Notes: generated by a model from the letters alone, not told the origin. Shown: positions 34,876-42,512, counted from the stretch's first letter. The stretch is 64,000 bases of DNA from Muribaculum sp. (GCA_023663505.1 JAMPHH010000008.1:1-64000); one strand, 5' to 3'. Translations and numbers: made by a program.

Positions 34876-35160
34876 TTACTCCTCGGAATCCTCTTCTTCG
34901 GTCTCCTCCTCGGTGCTGTCCTCTTCAACTACCTCTGCCTCCACGTCAATCGGAGCAGAGTTCTGCTGTTTCTTCGCCTTGATCTTCTTCGCTGTCGGAA
35001 TGATAACGTACTTAACGGCTAACCCGCCAACCACAATTACCAGACCAACACCGGCTGCGATCTTGAATCCCTTACCAGAACTCTTCTTCACAATCTCCTC
35101 GGTTGCTTCTGTTGCTGTTTCAACTACCTCTTCATTAACCATCATTTCATTAGGTTCCAT
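34876..35160 (-). CDS. Single-span membrane protein with acidic tails
   Basis: 94 residues. Acidic N-terminus, GFKIAAGVGLVIVVGGLAVK span, basic KKIKAKKQQ, then very acidic tail (EEDSTEEETEEEDSEE). GAAAGGAG before 35160. Preceded by 28-bp element copy 4. Function unknown. Confidence 0.65.
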   Translation of the reverse strand: MEPNEMMVNEEVVETATEATEEIVKKSSGKGFKIAAGVGLVIVVGGLAVKYVIIPTAKKIKAKKQQNSAPIDVEAEVVEEDSTEEETEEEDSEE

Positions 35161-35202
35161 TTTTGTTCTCCTTTCGTGTTAAGAAAATTTAGTGGTTCTC
35201 TC

Positions 35203-35230
35203 CATTAAAGTGCTTGTAAAATCTGCGAAT
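35203..35230 (-). promoter_or_regulatory. 28-bp intergenic element, copy 4
   Basis: CATTAAAGT, TGT, CTGCGAAT at the family offsets; 42 bases before the start at 35160 and touching the end of the DUF6353 gene at 35233. Confidence 0.55.
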
Positions 35231-35232
35231 TT

Positions 35233-36003
35233 TTAGCCGTTACGGAAATCGTATCTGGGTTCGACATGATAGTCGATTACCAGACAAGGCGTTCCGTCAT
35301 CAGCAATCTGTGAACTGAATCGCAGTTCCAAATACCCTGTTTCAATGTTCCATCCAAGGTCATCGCCCATACTCATATGCGGCAATCCGACCTCATAATT
35401 GAAGTCGTTCCAAGATATAAACATCTCGTCCCTCATCCGCCGGTTCAATTCATTCTCAGCTTTTTTCAGCTTCTCCATATCCGACTTAAAATATCTTCCG
35501 GATGCAGAGTCGTAGCAGAGAGTATTTCCTCTTTCTGTGATGATGACCTGCTGTGTGCTCACAGGATGCTGCTCAATCCTTTCTTTGGCTACCGAATCCC
35601 GCATCGCTTCTTCTTTTTTTTCGCCCATCGCCTCAACGACTTTTTCCTGATACTCACGAAATGCTGATTCAGACAGGCTATATGCAGTCGCTAATGCCGC
35701 TCTTCTTCGAGCATTTACAGAGCTTGCCCCGATAAGACAAAGTACAGATGCCGTTCCGATTGCCGTTGCCGGAATATAACACTTCCATGTAGCGATAATC
35801 AGCTCTTTCGGCGGCAGTTTCTCCGTTTCAAGTTCTTCTTTCCGCTCGTCGATACAAACCAGTGCTTTGGGCGTTGCTCGGACTGCCAGAACGGTCGTCG
35901 TGATCATCCCAGCAATACCGATTCCGGTAAGTATTTCCGGGCTGTGCTTTCTAAGAGCATCTTCCATGTTCCGAAGAGCCTTAGATATTGGTTTCATGTT
36001 CAT
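35233..36003 (-). CDS. DUF6353 membrane protein, paralog 3
   Basis: 256 residues from 36003. KHSPEILTGIGIAGMITTTV, then TWKCYIPATAIGTASVLCLI, RRRAALATAYSLSESAF, and MSMGDDLGWNIETGYLELRF. Closest to paralog 4 in layout. GAAAGGAG upstream. Function unknown. Confidence 0.8.
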   Translation of the reverse strand: MNMKPISKALRNMEDALRKHSPEILTGIGIAGMITTTVLAVRATPKALVCIDERKEELETEKLPPKELIIATWKCYIPATAIGTASVLCLIGASSVNARRRAALATAYSLSESAFREYQEKVVEAMGEKKEEAMRDSVAKERIEQHPVSTQQVIITERGNTLCYDSASGRYFKSDMEKLKKAENELNRRMRDEMFISWNDFNYEVGLPHMSMGDDLGWNIETGYLELRFSSQIADDGTPCLVIDYHVEPRYDFRNG

Positions 36004-36052
36004 ATGTGATGCTTCTCCTTTCAAAAATATAACCGCCCACAAGGGGCGGAGA

Positions 36053-36601
36053 TTAACCTAACCGGAAGACCGGACGAACCCCGAGAGAGTACGAGGCGAC
36101 GCCGTAGCTCGTAACGCCATCGTTGTTCACATCGGCAAAATAAGCCGAAGAAAACTCCACTTTGTTCTGCAACCAGCCCCACTCATAGGCTTCACCCTCG
36201 CGGATTGCGATACGGTTCTTGCGGTCTTTCATAAGAGGCCACTGTTTCTTGCCGCTCGGCTCGTAACCATCGACATCACCGAAGAATTCTTCTGCATAGG
36301 GGATACGGAGCAAGTCACCGCTCTTAAAAGGAACCATCATATCCCGGACAGAGCTGAAAATATCCAGAACACTTTCTTTATGGAGTTCCTTGCGCAGATC
36401 ACTCGCCTCATAGCCGCCCTCGTTCGTATTCTGCTGGTTCATCTTGAAAGCCTCGTCCAGATACTGGTCCAGAAGAAAGAGTGCTCCCTTCCTGGTGACT
36501 TTCTGGCAGGTTGCCGTGTACTTCCCGACCTCGATCTGGTCGCCAACCTTAAACTCGCCTGCTGCCTGAATTGTTACTTCCTGTTTTCTTAATGCCTTCA
36601 T
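36053..36601 (-). CDS. DUF6273 phage protein
   Basis: 182 residues. C-terminus YGVASYSLGVRPVFRLG matches the DUF6273 end, a fold related by some to C-type-lectin/formylglycine-enzyme folds. Upstream, ASDLRKELHKESVLDIFSSV and RIPYAEEFFGDVDG. Could bind a ligand or surface. Not the variable protein of a retroelement: no reverse transcriptase is in the window. Confidence 0.75.
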   Translation of the reverse strand: MKALRKQEVTIQAAGEFKVGDQIEVGKYTATCQKVTRKGALFLLDQYLDEAFKMNQQNTNEGGYEASDLRKELHKESVLDIFSSVRDMMVPFKSGDLLRIPYAEEFFGDVDGYEPSGKKQWPLMKDRKNRIAIREGEAYEWGWLQNKVEFSSAYFADVNNDGVTSYGVASYSLGVRPVFRLG

Positions 36602-36629
36602 CTTTTTTCTCCTTTCAATTTTGGCTTGT

Positions 36630-36935
36630 TTATTTTAAACATCTTGTGATTTCCAAGATGTCTGTTGCCATTTCATAAGCAACACTGAATATTTGCCGAT
36701 CTTCTTTGTCCCCATGGTCTTTTGAGGAAAATTCCCGTGTCTTTATTACAAAATCCGATATGACATCAATGGGATCTTTGTCGGGATTCCTACGGACACG
36801 ATTTAAAAGTTCATTACCAGCCCATCTCTGATAACTAACTTCTTTGAACCAATGTTTATCCCAGTTTCGCTGAGGTTCCGTGATATCGAAAATATAATCT
36901 TCAATAATCAAAATAACTTGTTCATGCTTAGACAT
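36630..36935 (-). CDS. Conserved hypothetical protein
   Basis: 101 residues: YIFDITEPQRNWDKHWFKEV, then DPIDVISDFVIKTREFSS and FSVAYEMATDILEITRC. Helical. Recurs in phages without a function. Confidence 0.6.
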   Translation of the reverse strand: MSKHEQVILIIEDYIFDITEPQRNWDKHWFKEVSYQRWAGNELLNRVRRNPDKDPIDVISDFVIKTREFSSKDHGDKEDRQIFSVAYEMATDILEITRCLK

Positions 36936-36961
36936 AGCGCTCTCCTTCAGACAGAAAAGAA

Positions 36962-36979
36962 GAGCCCCTGTTAGGACTC
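36962..36979 (-). terminator. Hairpin overlapping a stop codon
   Basis: Minus strand GAGTCC, TAACAG, GGGCTC then CTTTTCTG. The stop of the 56-residue gene lies in the loop. Confidence 0.6.
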
Positions 36980-37141
36980 CTCATTTTCGTTATCTCTTTT
37001 GGCAATCGCCTCATTGACTTTCTCTTCGATCTTCTCGTTCATCTGCTGGTCTTTAACCCAATCGGACAACAAATTCGTTGCCAATCCAACTAAGGTCACT
37101 ACCGTTCCAAGAACTTTGATGATACTGCTCTTATTTCTCAT
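36971..37141 (-). CDS. Small hypothetical protein
   Basis: 56 residues: MRNKSSIIKVLGTVVTLVGL then ATNLLSDWVKDQQ and helical charged tail ending NEES. Membrane-associated by its hydrophobic front. GGAGG-like site upstream and a 28-bp element at 37160. Confidence 0.58.
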   Translation of the reverse strand: MRNKSSIIKVLGTVVTLVGLATNLLSDWVKDQQMNEKIEEKVNEAIAKRDNENEES

Positions 37142-37159
37142 AAAGCGTTACCTCCTCTC

Positions 37160-37187
37160 CATAATAGTGGCTGTAAATTTTGCGACT
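37160..37187 (-). promoter_or_regulatory. 28-bp intergenic element, copy 5
   Basis: CATAATAGT, TGT, TTGCGACT at the family offsets; 19 bases before the 37141 start. Confidence 0.55.
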
Positions 37188-37396
37188 TAGAAATATGTTA
37201 CGGTGAGTCTATGGTCTCTATCGACGATACGCCATATCTCTCCGTTCTTCCGGGCAAGCTTTATCATAATCTTCTGATATTGCTTTTTGCCGCTGTCCAC
37301 ACCAAGCTTGTATGCAACAAATCCGGTCACAAATATAATTCCAACGCCTACTGCAACATCCATGGCTTCTTTCTTAGTCAGTTTTTTATCTTCCAT
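37187..37396 (-). CDS. Small membrane protein
   Basis: 69 residues from 37396 with GGAGG upstream: KKEAMDVAVGVGIIFVTGFV, then GVDSGKKQYQKIMIKLARK. A hydrophobic span then a basic tail. Unknown function. Confidence 0.58.
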   Translation of the reverse strand: MEDKKLTKKEAMDVAVGVGIIFVTGFVAYKLGVDSGKKQYQKIMIKLARKNGEIWRIVDRDHRLTVTYF

Positions 37397-37401
37397 AAGA
37401 C

Positions 37402-38184
37402 TCAATCCTCCTTTATTTCTTCAAGCAGTTCTGCTCCAAATTGCTGTGGCTCATATCCCGAAATGATCACACATTCAAGACCATCTTCAAGAGTGGTTTT
37501 CCGATTATCAAAGTCGAGCCACATTTCACCGCCTTCGTAAATTTCCTGCAAATCCCACCCCATCTCATCACCTAAATCGACTCCGTTAATGCCCAAGAAC
37601 TCATAGTATTCGTTCAAGGTACAATATCCACGAAGCTGAAGATTACGGTTAATGTGATATTGAGCATTGATTACCGCAGCCATGGTCGTATTAAAATATC
37701 TTTTGGAGAGCATGTCATAGCACAGGATACGCTCGCTTTCTGTATCCATATCCATGTTGTAGGTCTGATACCCCCAACCACCATCAGCTATCATCGCATC
37801 TTTAGCCATCTCAGCATGGATTTTGTCGTCCGCATCCGCTCCATAGACCTTTTTAGCTGCCTGACGGTATTGCTTGTAGGACTCGTTTACCATGGCATAG
37901 GCACTTGTCAGTGCTGCCTGATTACGTCTGTCCAAAACTCCAATGCCAATGATACAGGCGATTGTGGATACACCAACCAAAGCCGGTGGGATGTAACACT
38001 TCCAAGTCGCCTCTATAAGCTCCTGAGGTGTGAGCTTGTCTGTTTCCAGCTCGTCTTTCTTGGCTTTGATAAGTGCCAGTGCTTTGGGTGTAGCTCGTAC
38101 CGACAACACGGCAGTACCAACTACACCGATTACCCCCAAACCAGTTAAGATTGTGGGGGATGCCTTTCTTAAAAATTTGTTCAT
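37402..38184 (-). CDS. DUF6353 membrane protein, paralog 4
   Basis: 260 residues. ASPTILTGLGVIGVVGTAVL, ATWKCYIPPALVGVSTIACI, RRNQAALTSAYAMVNESYKQ, and FLGINGVDLGDEMGWDLQEI. The same two-hairpin plan as its three paralogs. GAAAGGAG upstream. Confidence 0.8.
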   Translation of the reverse strand: MNKFLRKASPTILTGLGVIGVVGTAVLSVRATPKALALIKAKKDELETDKLTPQELIEATWKCYIPPALVGVSTIACIIGIGVLDRRNQAALTSAYAMVNESYKQYRQAAKKVYGADADDKIHAEMAKDAMIADGGWGYQTYNMDMDTESERILCYDMLSKRYFNTTMAAVINAQYHINRNLQLRGYCTLNEYYEFLGINGVDLGDEMGWDLQEIYEGGEMWLDFDNRKTTLEDGLECVIISGYEPQQFGAELLEEIKED

Positions 38185-38210
38185 CTTTTTCTCCTTTCAA
38201 ATATGTAATC

Positions 38211-38672
38211 TCATCTCGGAACAACTGCGTCCGGATTTAATACCACAATGGAATCGCAATCCCAACCATACAGCTCAAAATATAAATCCCCAGATGCGAT
38301 TTCTCTGAATTCTTCGCCATACCAGCAAAGCTCAATCGCGTCTATTCCAATCCGTAAACACTTCTCAAAATCAATAAGATATGACGAGCGCATAAGTGAA
38401 TTTTTAATAGGGGGCAATCTGCGAAGCTGAGCTAATGTACTGACAACTGCAATTTTGCTTTCATCTCTCATGACAAATTCAAAAGAGCAATCATCGTTAC
38501 AATCTCTAAATTCCTCTCTAGCACACCAATCTTTCCAGCCAAAAGAGGCGTTTTTTCTTGATGCCCATAAACCGCCTTTAGGCTTGACCCAACAATACTC
38601 ATTTTTGATCGGGAAATTTAATGTCGGATTAAACTGCTTTGCTCCGTAATGGACGTAAATTTGCCTATTCAT
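38211..38672 (-). CDS. Conserved phage protein
   Basis: 153 residues from 38672. YVHYGAKQFNPTLNFPIKNE, then GGLWASRKNASFGWKDWCAR and YLIDFEKCLRIGIDAIELCW. Recurs in phages and bacterial mobile elements, function unknown. GAAAGGAG upstream; tRNA-like gene just upstream. Confidence 0.68.
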   Translation of the reverse strand: MNRQIYVHYGAKQFNPTLNFPIKNEYCWVKPKGGLWASRKNASFGWKDWCAREEFRDCNDDCSFEFVMRDESKIAVVSTLAQLRRLPPIKNSLMRSSYLIDFEKCLRIGIDAIELCWYGEEFREIASGDLYFELYGWDCDSIVVLNPDAVVPR

Positions 38673-38706
38673 AATTTTTCTCCTTTCAATTTTGGCAAAA
38701 ATATAA

Positions 38707-38724
38707 GAGCCATTGACTGGCTCC
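38707..38724 (-). terminator. Short hairpin after the tRNA-like gene
   Basis: GAGCCA, TTGACT, TGGCTC perfect 6-bp stem followed by TTATATTTTTG on the minus strand. Confidence 0.55.
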
Positions 38725-38736
38725 CAAAACTTAAAA

Positions 38737-38824
38737 GAAACAGTGGGGGACTCGAACCCCCGACCTAATGAGGGGCAAATTACTACCATACCTCATTCGC
38801 TCTACCAACTGAGCTAACTGCTTC
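38737..38824 (-). tRNA. tRNA-like gene with an enlarged anticodon arm
   Basis: 88 bases. Acceptor GAAGCAG pairs with CTGTTTC (one G-U); D arm GCTC-loop-GAGC; T arm GGGGG-TTCGAGT-CCCCC. Between the D arm and the variable AGGTC are about 31 bases instead of 17: AATGAGG pairs with CCTCATT and leaves a loop of about 17 bases. An anticodon cannot be assigned with confidence (removing part of the loop could give GCC or TAT). No CCA is encoded. Could be a modified, nuclease-evading or degenerate tRNA. Confidence 0.6.
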
Positions 38825-38825
38825 T

Positions 38826-38853
38826 CATAATAGCCTTTGTAAATTTTGCGAAA
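38826..38853 (-). promoter_or_regulatory. 28-bp intergenic element, copy 6, at a tRNA 5' end
   Basis: CATAATAGC, TGT, TTGCGAAA at the family offsets. Its transcript-direction end lies only 1 base before the tRNA-like 5' end. Confidence 0.6.
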
Positions 38854-38872
38854 AGAAAAGGCTATGTGAGCT

Positions 38873-39043
38873 TTAGGCCCACACAACCATTCCTTCTTTA
38901 CCCATCATTTCATAGGATTTGGAATTGTTTTTGAACATCTCAATATCTTTTTCAACGTCTTTTGCTTTTCCTGATAAGTAGTGTGTAATCCTCAAACCAC
39001 TCTCATGAATTTCTACAACCTTAAAATTTTTCTTAAATAACAT
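38873..39043 (-). CDS. Small hypothetical protein
   Basis: 56 residues from 39043 (GGAGG 8 bases upstream): FKKNFKVVEIHESGLRITHY then KDVEKDIEMFKNNSKSYEMM. Unknown. Preceded by element copy 7. Confidence 0.58.
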   Translation of the reverse strand: MLFKKNFKVVEIHESGLRITHYLSGKAKDVEKDIEMFKNNSKSYEMMGKEGMVVWA

Positions 39044-39077
39044 AATCATTTCCTCCATCTTATAATAATGTGTTTCT

Positions 39078-39105
39078 CATAATAGCCATTGTAAATTTTG
39101 CGAAA
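39078..39105 (-). promoter_or_regulatory. 28-bp intergenic element, copy 7
   Basis: CATAATAGC, TGT, TTGCGAAA at the family offsets; 34 bases before the 39043 start. Confidence 0.6.
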
Positions 39106-39121
39106 AAGAAAAGAGCCGCTG

Positions 39122-39415
39122 TTACACGACTCCTAATTTGTTGTTGCTGTAAAATATAATTTCCTTACCAAGTTCATCCGCTTTACTCATTTCATACTTT
39201 GTGCTTTCTCCGATATAATGATCAACGTCTATTACGAATATGGCATCAGACATTGCAATTTTCTCCGTATGCAATTCCAAATACCATTTCTTGTCATGAA
39301 CCTCACATCCCATCGCTGGAAATAACACAATGTATCCCAAATCAGTAAGCTGCTGATATACACTTATCATTTCTGATTTATACTTATAGCTCCCACAAAT
39401 AGTTATGATTTTCAT
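39122..39415 (-). CDS. Nucleoside 2-deoxyribosyltransferase-like protein
   Basis: 97 residues. ITICGSYKYKSEMISVYQQL, LFPAMGCEVH, TEKIAMSDAIFVIDVDHYIG and ESTKYEMSKADELGKEIIFY follow the DUF4406/nucleoside 2-deoxyribosyltransferase pattern. Might salvage or cut nucleotides. Own promoter-like element at 39432. Confidence 0.75.
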   Translation of the reverse strand: MKIITICGSYKYKSEMISVYQQLTDLGYIVLFPAMGCEVHDKKWYLELHTEKIAMSDAIFVIDVDHYIGESTKYEMSKADELGKEIIFYSNNKLGVV

Positions 39416-39431
39416 ATAATCACGCTCCTTT

Positions 39432-39459
39432 CATTAAAGGACTTGTAAATATAACGAAA
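39432..39459 (-). promoter_or_regulatory. 28-bp intergenic element, copy 8
   Basis: CATTAAAGG, TGT, then TAACGAAA (one base from the TGCG form) at the family offsets; 16 bases before the 39415 start. Confidence 0.5.
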
Positions 39460-39466
39460 AGAGAAA

Positions 39467-39485
39467 GAGCCCTTGTTACAGGCTC
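39467..39485 (-). terminator. Hairpin after the 39493 gene
   Basis: Minus strand GAGCCTGTAACAAGGGCTC then TTTCTCTTTTCG. Short intrinsic terminator of the repeated type. Confidence 0.55.
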
Positions 39486-39492
39486 ATCCTCT

Positions 39493-39711
39493 TTAATCAA
39501 AACCACTTTCCTTCAGTAATTTTTTGAGTTCTTCCTTGCTGAGTTCCACGTCAATATCCAAATGTGCGTGTGTGTTTCCGTCGTTGATAGTGATTTTCAT
39601 TTCTTTAAGCCAGATATCCATGTCTACACCCAACTTCTTTTTGATCATCACCTTTGCGACTTTTGACACAAGCGCCGTTGTGAATTTTGATATAATATTC
39701 ATCTCGTCCAT
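39493..39711 (-). CDS. Small hypothetical protein
   Basis: 72 residues: FTTALVSKVAKVMIKKKLGV, then NDGNTHAHLDIDVELSKEEL. Helical plus beta. GAAAGGAG upstream. Function unknown. Confidence 0.6.
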   Translation of the reverse strand: MDEMNIISKFTTALVSKVAKVMIKKKLGVDMDIWLKEMKITINDGNTHAHLDIDVELSKEELKKLLKESGFD

Positions 39712-39742
39712 ACCTCTTTTTCTCCTTTCGGTTTATGGTTTT

Positions 39743-39770
39743 CATAAAAGGAGCTGTAAAAATGGCGAAA
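39743..39770 (-). promoter_or_regulatory. 28-bp intergenic element, copy 9
   Basis: CATAAAAGG, TGT, TGGCGAAA at the family offsets; 31 bases before the 39711 start, just after a hairpin. Confidence 0.55.
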
Positions 39771-39780
39771 CAGAAAAGAA

Positions 39781-39798
39781 GAGCCCTTGTCAGGACTC
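39781..39798 (-). terminator. Hairpin overlapping a stop codon
   Basis: Minus strand GAGTCCTGACAAGGGCTC then TTCTTTTCTG. The stop of the 126-residue gene (ending KEIES) falls in the loop. Confidence 0.6.
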
Positions 39799-40170
39799 AA
39801 TCTCTTTTAAAGTAATCCAAAGTTTTGATTTTTTAATGAATGGCAAATATCCTACGATATCACAATATTGGTCAATTTTATACTTGCAATATGGAAACGA
39901 TTTATTTGCTACATCCAAGAAAGGTTGAATGCGATTATATACGAGCTTACTATATTCAGGGTTAATATCTTCAATGTATTCTCCGAACGCAAATTCCTTT
40001 CCCGTCAAAGCCCATTCATCATTAACTGCTTTTATATGCTCGTGATATATCCTCACAACCTTACTTCTGTTTTTCATAAATTCTTCTCTCATACGTTTAC
40101 GCATAAATCTTGGCACCTTTTCAAAGTGATAAAATACCTTAAAATATACCTCTTCATATTCTTTGTTCAT
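39790..40170 (-). CDS. Hypothetical protein
   Basis: 126 residues, basic and helical: FMRKRMREEFMKNRSKVVRI, FGEYIEDINPEYSKLVYNRI. Ribosome site GGAGG upstream. No family recognised. Confidence 0.6.
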   Translation of the reverse strand: MNKEYEEVYFKVFYHFEKVPRFMRKRMREEFMKNRSKVVRIYHEHIKAVNDEWALTGKEFAFGEYIEDINPEYSKLVYNRIQPFLDVANKSFPYCKYKIDQYCDIVGYLPFIKKSKLWITLKEIES

Positions 40171-40186
40171 AACCTGAACCTCCTTT

Positions 40187-40214
40187 CATTAAAGGAGTTG
40201 TAGATTTTGCGTCT
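40187..40214 (-). promoter_or_regulatory. 28-bp intergenic element, copy 10
   Basis: CATTAAAGG, TGT, TTGCGTCT at the family offsets; 16 bases before the 40170 start. Confidence 0.55.
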
Positions 40215-40572
40215 AAATATTACGTCTGTCAAAGACCGTTTCCCATCGTTCCCGCTTAATAGGCTTCATCTTCAATGCCCACATAATTTGCCGGACAGTC
40301 ACAGTAGGATATAGCCCGTCCGTACAAGTTCCTGCACGTTCGTCAAAGTACGCTTTAAATTTCGGATGCAAATATATCTCAGCAGTAAGCCAAGGATCTA
40401 TCTCGCTCCACCAGGTACTTTTCGTTTCTTTATCAAACCGCTGCTGAATCACAGCGAGACCTTTCTCACTTATCTCAAATAGAGTACAACTATTGTAAAC
40501 CGGATGATTACAAATATAGCACCTACCAAATTTTGTTCGTGGCATTGTTGGTTTCTTGTAATGATACCTCAT
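40213..40572 (-). CDS. Conserved phage protein with Cys pair
   Basis: 119 residues. Zinc-type CYICNHPVYNSC near the start, then WWSEIDPWLTAEIYLHPKF and PTVTVRQIMWALKMKPIKR. Recurs in phages; function unknown. Confidence 0.65.
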   Translation of the reverse strand: MRYHYKKPTMPRTKFGRCYICNHPVYNSCTLFEISEKGLAVIQQRFDKETKSTWWSEIDPWLTAEIYLHPKFKAYFDERAGTCTDGLYPTVTVRQIMWALKMKPIKRERWETVFDRRNI

Positions 40573-40629
40573 CTTATTCCCCCAAAATGCAAGAGAAAAA
40601 GCCCTCGTCAGGACTTCCTCTCCCTAATA

Positions 40630-40941
40630 TTACTCGTCAAATACCGGGCACGACAATTTACAGCTCGGATAAGGACCTCCACAGGCTCTACATCCATCAG
40701 GCGGCACATTTCCTGCATACATATCGAGCATTTCTTCTGTCCATTCTTCTTCCTCATCGTCTTCGTACTCATAATCCATCACGTCTACATTCCAACCACA
40801 TGATGGGCAGGTATAAATATCATTTCCACCCCTGGGATGTTCCCTGCGGTCCATAACTGCTCCGCATTTATTGCAAATTGCATACCCTTCGTTCAGGTAT
40901 CCCATTAACTCAATACCCTCCGGTTTAATAATTTGGCTCAT
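40630..40941 (-). CDS. Zinc-ribbon protein
   Basis: 103 residues: ICNKCGAVMDRRE with TCPSCGW form one zinc ribbon; CRACGGPYPSCKLSC at the end forms another Cys cluster; between them a very acidic stretch. Likely protein or nucleic-acid contacts. Element copy 11 lies upstream at 41036, leaving about 90 bases with no other gene. Confidence 0.7.
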   Translation of the reverse strand: MSQIIKPEGIELMGYLNEGYAICNKCGAVMDRREHPRGGNDIYTCPSCGWNVDVMDYEYEDDEEEEWTEEMLDMYAGNVPPDGCRACGGPYPSCKLSCPVFDE

Positions 40942-41035
40942 ATATTATTATCTCCTTTCGTAACTTGGAGTGTACTACATATCATACACCCTTTTTATAG
41001 TTAAGTTAAGAGATTAAAGAGCTCTTTGTATCTCC

Positions 41036-41063
41036 ATAAGAGGATATGCAATTTTGGCGAAGA
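41036..41063 (-). promoter_or_regulatory. 28-bp intergenic element, copy 11
   Basis: CATAAGAGG, TGC, TGGCGAAG at the family offsets. The most divergent copy; 95 bases before the 40941 start. Confidence 0.45.
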
Positions 41064-41114
41064 AAAACGAAAAGGCGTTGTAAAAACAAACGCCCTTCCG
41101 CTTTTGTTCCAAAC

Positions 41115-41798
41115 TCATTTCTTTGTAGGTAACATTCTGGATATCAAATTTCTTGTCATTGGGGAAGTAACTGTTCCCGTTTCTTCAAACTTAAGTCCTC
41201 TGCGATACCAGCGGTCATAAGCAAATATCCCGACAAGTGTTAAGCCCACCTGAAGCCCCACATTGATCCATCGTTCTAAAGCCATTCCATTAGTCTGAGT
41301 TTCTTTGATTTCTAACTCTTTTTCACGGGCAGTAGCCTCCGAATTAGTCTGAACCGCTTTCAAGTCAAGTTCTCGATTGCGAGCATCCGTTTCAGAATCT
41401 GCCTGGTTTTCTCTCAGTGTCAATTCGCGCTCCCGAGCCTCGATTTCGGCTTTCTTCAATTCTGATTCAGCCTGTTTAATCTCTAACTCTTTTTCACGAT
41501 TCTTCAATTCTGATTCTTTAATCCCCAGTTCGCGTTCTTTTGCTTCTGCTTCATTATCGATCTGCTTTTCCTTGAGCTGTCCATCCTGCTGATGATGCTC
41601 TCCCTCCATGACCCGTCGATTATACTTCTCGTCCGAATCCCAGATGTTTCTGTCTTCATCGATTTTCAATTTGTAGAGTTTCGCTAAGCTTTCTATTGCC
41701 ACGGATTTCTCTTTTGACCCCGGATTCAAAGAACCTAAATCTTCAAATTCGGCAGCAATTTCCTGCTCCAATAAATCTCTCACATTTGTTTCATCCAT
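41115..41798 (-). CDS. Membrane protein with long charged coiled coil
   Basis: 227 residues from 41798. Residues 60-165 are repeats of ELxIK/RERELxLRE/EAKERE type, a long coiled coil of near-heptad units; then ERWINVGLQVGLTLVGIFAY membrane span and a basic tail. Unknown function; similar charged coiled-coil proteins occur in large phages. Confidence 0.65.
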   Translation of the reverse strand: MDETNVRDLLEQEIAAEFEDLGSLNPGSKEKSVAIESLAKLYKLKIDEDRNIWDSDEKYNRRVMEGEHHQQDGQLKEKQIDNEAEAKERELGIKESELKNREKELEIKQAESELKKAEIEARERELTLRENQADSETDARNRELDLKAVQTNSEATAREKELEIKETQTNGMALERWINVGLQVGLTLVGIFAYDRWYRRGLKFEETGTVTSPMTRNLISRMLPTKK

Positions 41799-41831
41799 AA
41801 TAATTCTCCTTTCAGTGATGAATTTTAGTTC

Positions 41832-41859
41832 CATAAAAGGAAGTGTTAGTCATGCGAAA
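41832..41859 (-). promoter_or_regulatory. 28-bp intergenic element, copy 12
   Basis: CATAAAAGG, TGT, ATGCGAAA at the family offsets; it overlaps the last codons of the gene at 41846-42064. Confidence 0.5.
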
Positions 41860-42064
41860 TATAATTTCTGAGATTTACTTTCAGCACGACCGATTTTTTG
41901 GATGCGATGAAGTCGATACTCTTAGATGCTTCCAGAAATATAAAAGGGCCGTCCGGATCAGATGTATCAACCCGTAAAGCCCCAACACATTTCCATCTAA
42001 AGATTGCAGCTGTAATACCACATCCGACAAGAAAACCTACGATAAATATAACAATCGTCTGCAT
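41846..42064 (-). CDS. Membrane-anchored conserved phage protein
   Basis: 72 residues from 42064 (GGAGG). VIFIVGFLVGCGITAAIFRW span, then GALRVDTSDPDGPFIFLEAS and KKSVVLKVNLRNY. A known small phage family, function unknown. Confidence 0.7.
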   Translation of the reverse strand: MQTIVIFIVGFLVGCGITAAIFRWKCVGALRVDTSDPDGPFIFLEASKSIDFIASKKSVVLKVNLRNYISHD

Positions 42065-42194
42065 ATTGCTCCTCCTTCCATAGATTTTTTCAGATACTAA
42101 AATAGCATGTTTTTCAGTCACCCACGTACTGCGTTCTAAGCTAGATTAAAAAAAAAAAGGAAGAGCCGCTGTGTTAAGCGACCCCTCCCTTGTT

Positions 42195-42392
42195 TCAGTC
42201 GGATTCTTTTACTTCGGACGGCTCGTCATTTATCGGTAAGCCAACGCCCGTAGCGATGTAATTCATGCAGTTGAGAATTTCTGTATCGCTCATGCCTTTA
42301 GCTCTGAGCCATTCAGTCATTCTCGCCACTTCCTGAACGTTCATCATTTCGGTTTTCTCCTTTTCTTCAAAATTAGAACCTTGTTCCGTCAT
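42195..42392 (-). CDS. Small hypothetical protein
   Basis: 65 residues, GAAAGGAG before 42392. VQEVARMTEWLRAKGMSDTE then NCMNYIATG. Helix-rich; could be a small regulator, no clear HTH. Confidence 0.6.
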   Translation of the reverse strand: MTEQGSNFEEKEKTEMMNVQEVARMTEWLRAKGMSDTEILNCMNYIATGVGLPINDEPSEVKESD

Positions 42393-42406
42393 AAGTGTCC
42401 TCCTTT

Positions 42407-42434
42407 CATAAAGGGCAATGTATTATTTGCGAAA
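42407..42434 (-). promoter_or_regulatory. 28-bp intergenic element, copy 13
   Basis: CATAAAGGG, TGT, TTGCGAAA at the family offsets; 14 bases before the 42392 start. Confidence 0.55.
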
Positions 42435-42494
42435 TATAAAACAAAAAGTGTCAAGTATCAGCTTAATTATAGCATTTTTCAGGCGAAAAAGGAA

Positions 42495-42512
42495 GAGCCC
42501 TTGTTAGGACTC
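42495..42512 (-). terminator. Hairpin overlapping a stop codon
   Basis: Minus strand GAGTCCTAACAAGGGCTC then TTCCTTTTTCGCC. Stop of the 63-residue gene (ending KEES) is in the loop. Confidence 0.62.

Noticed and set aside
36053..36601. Possible diversity-generating retroelement target
   Set aside because: C-terminus is similar to variable-protein folds, but there is no reverse transcriptase or template repeat in the window.
38737..38824. tRNA-like gene as the integration site
   Set aside because: It lies inside the phage gene cluster, not at its edge, and no second copy of its 3' end was seen at the boundary.
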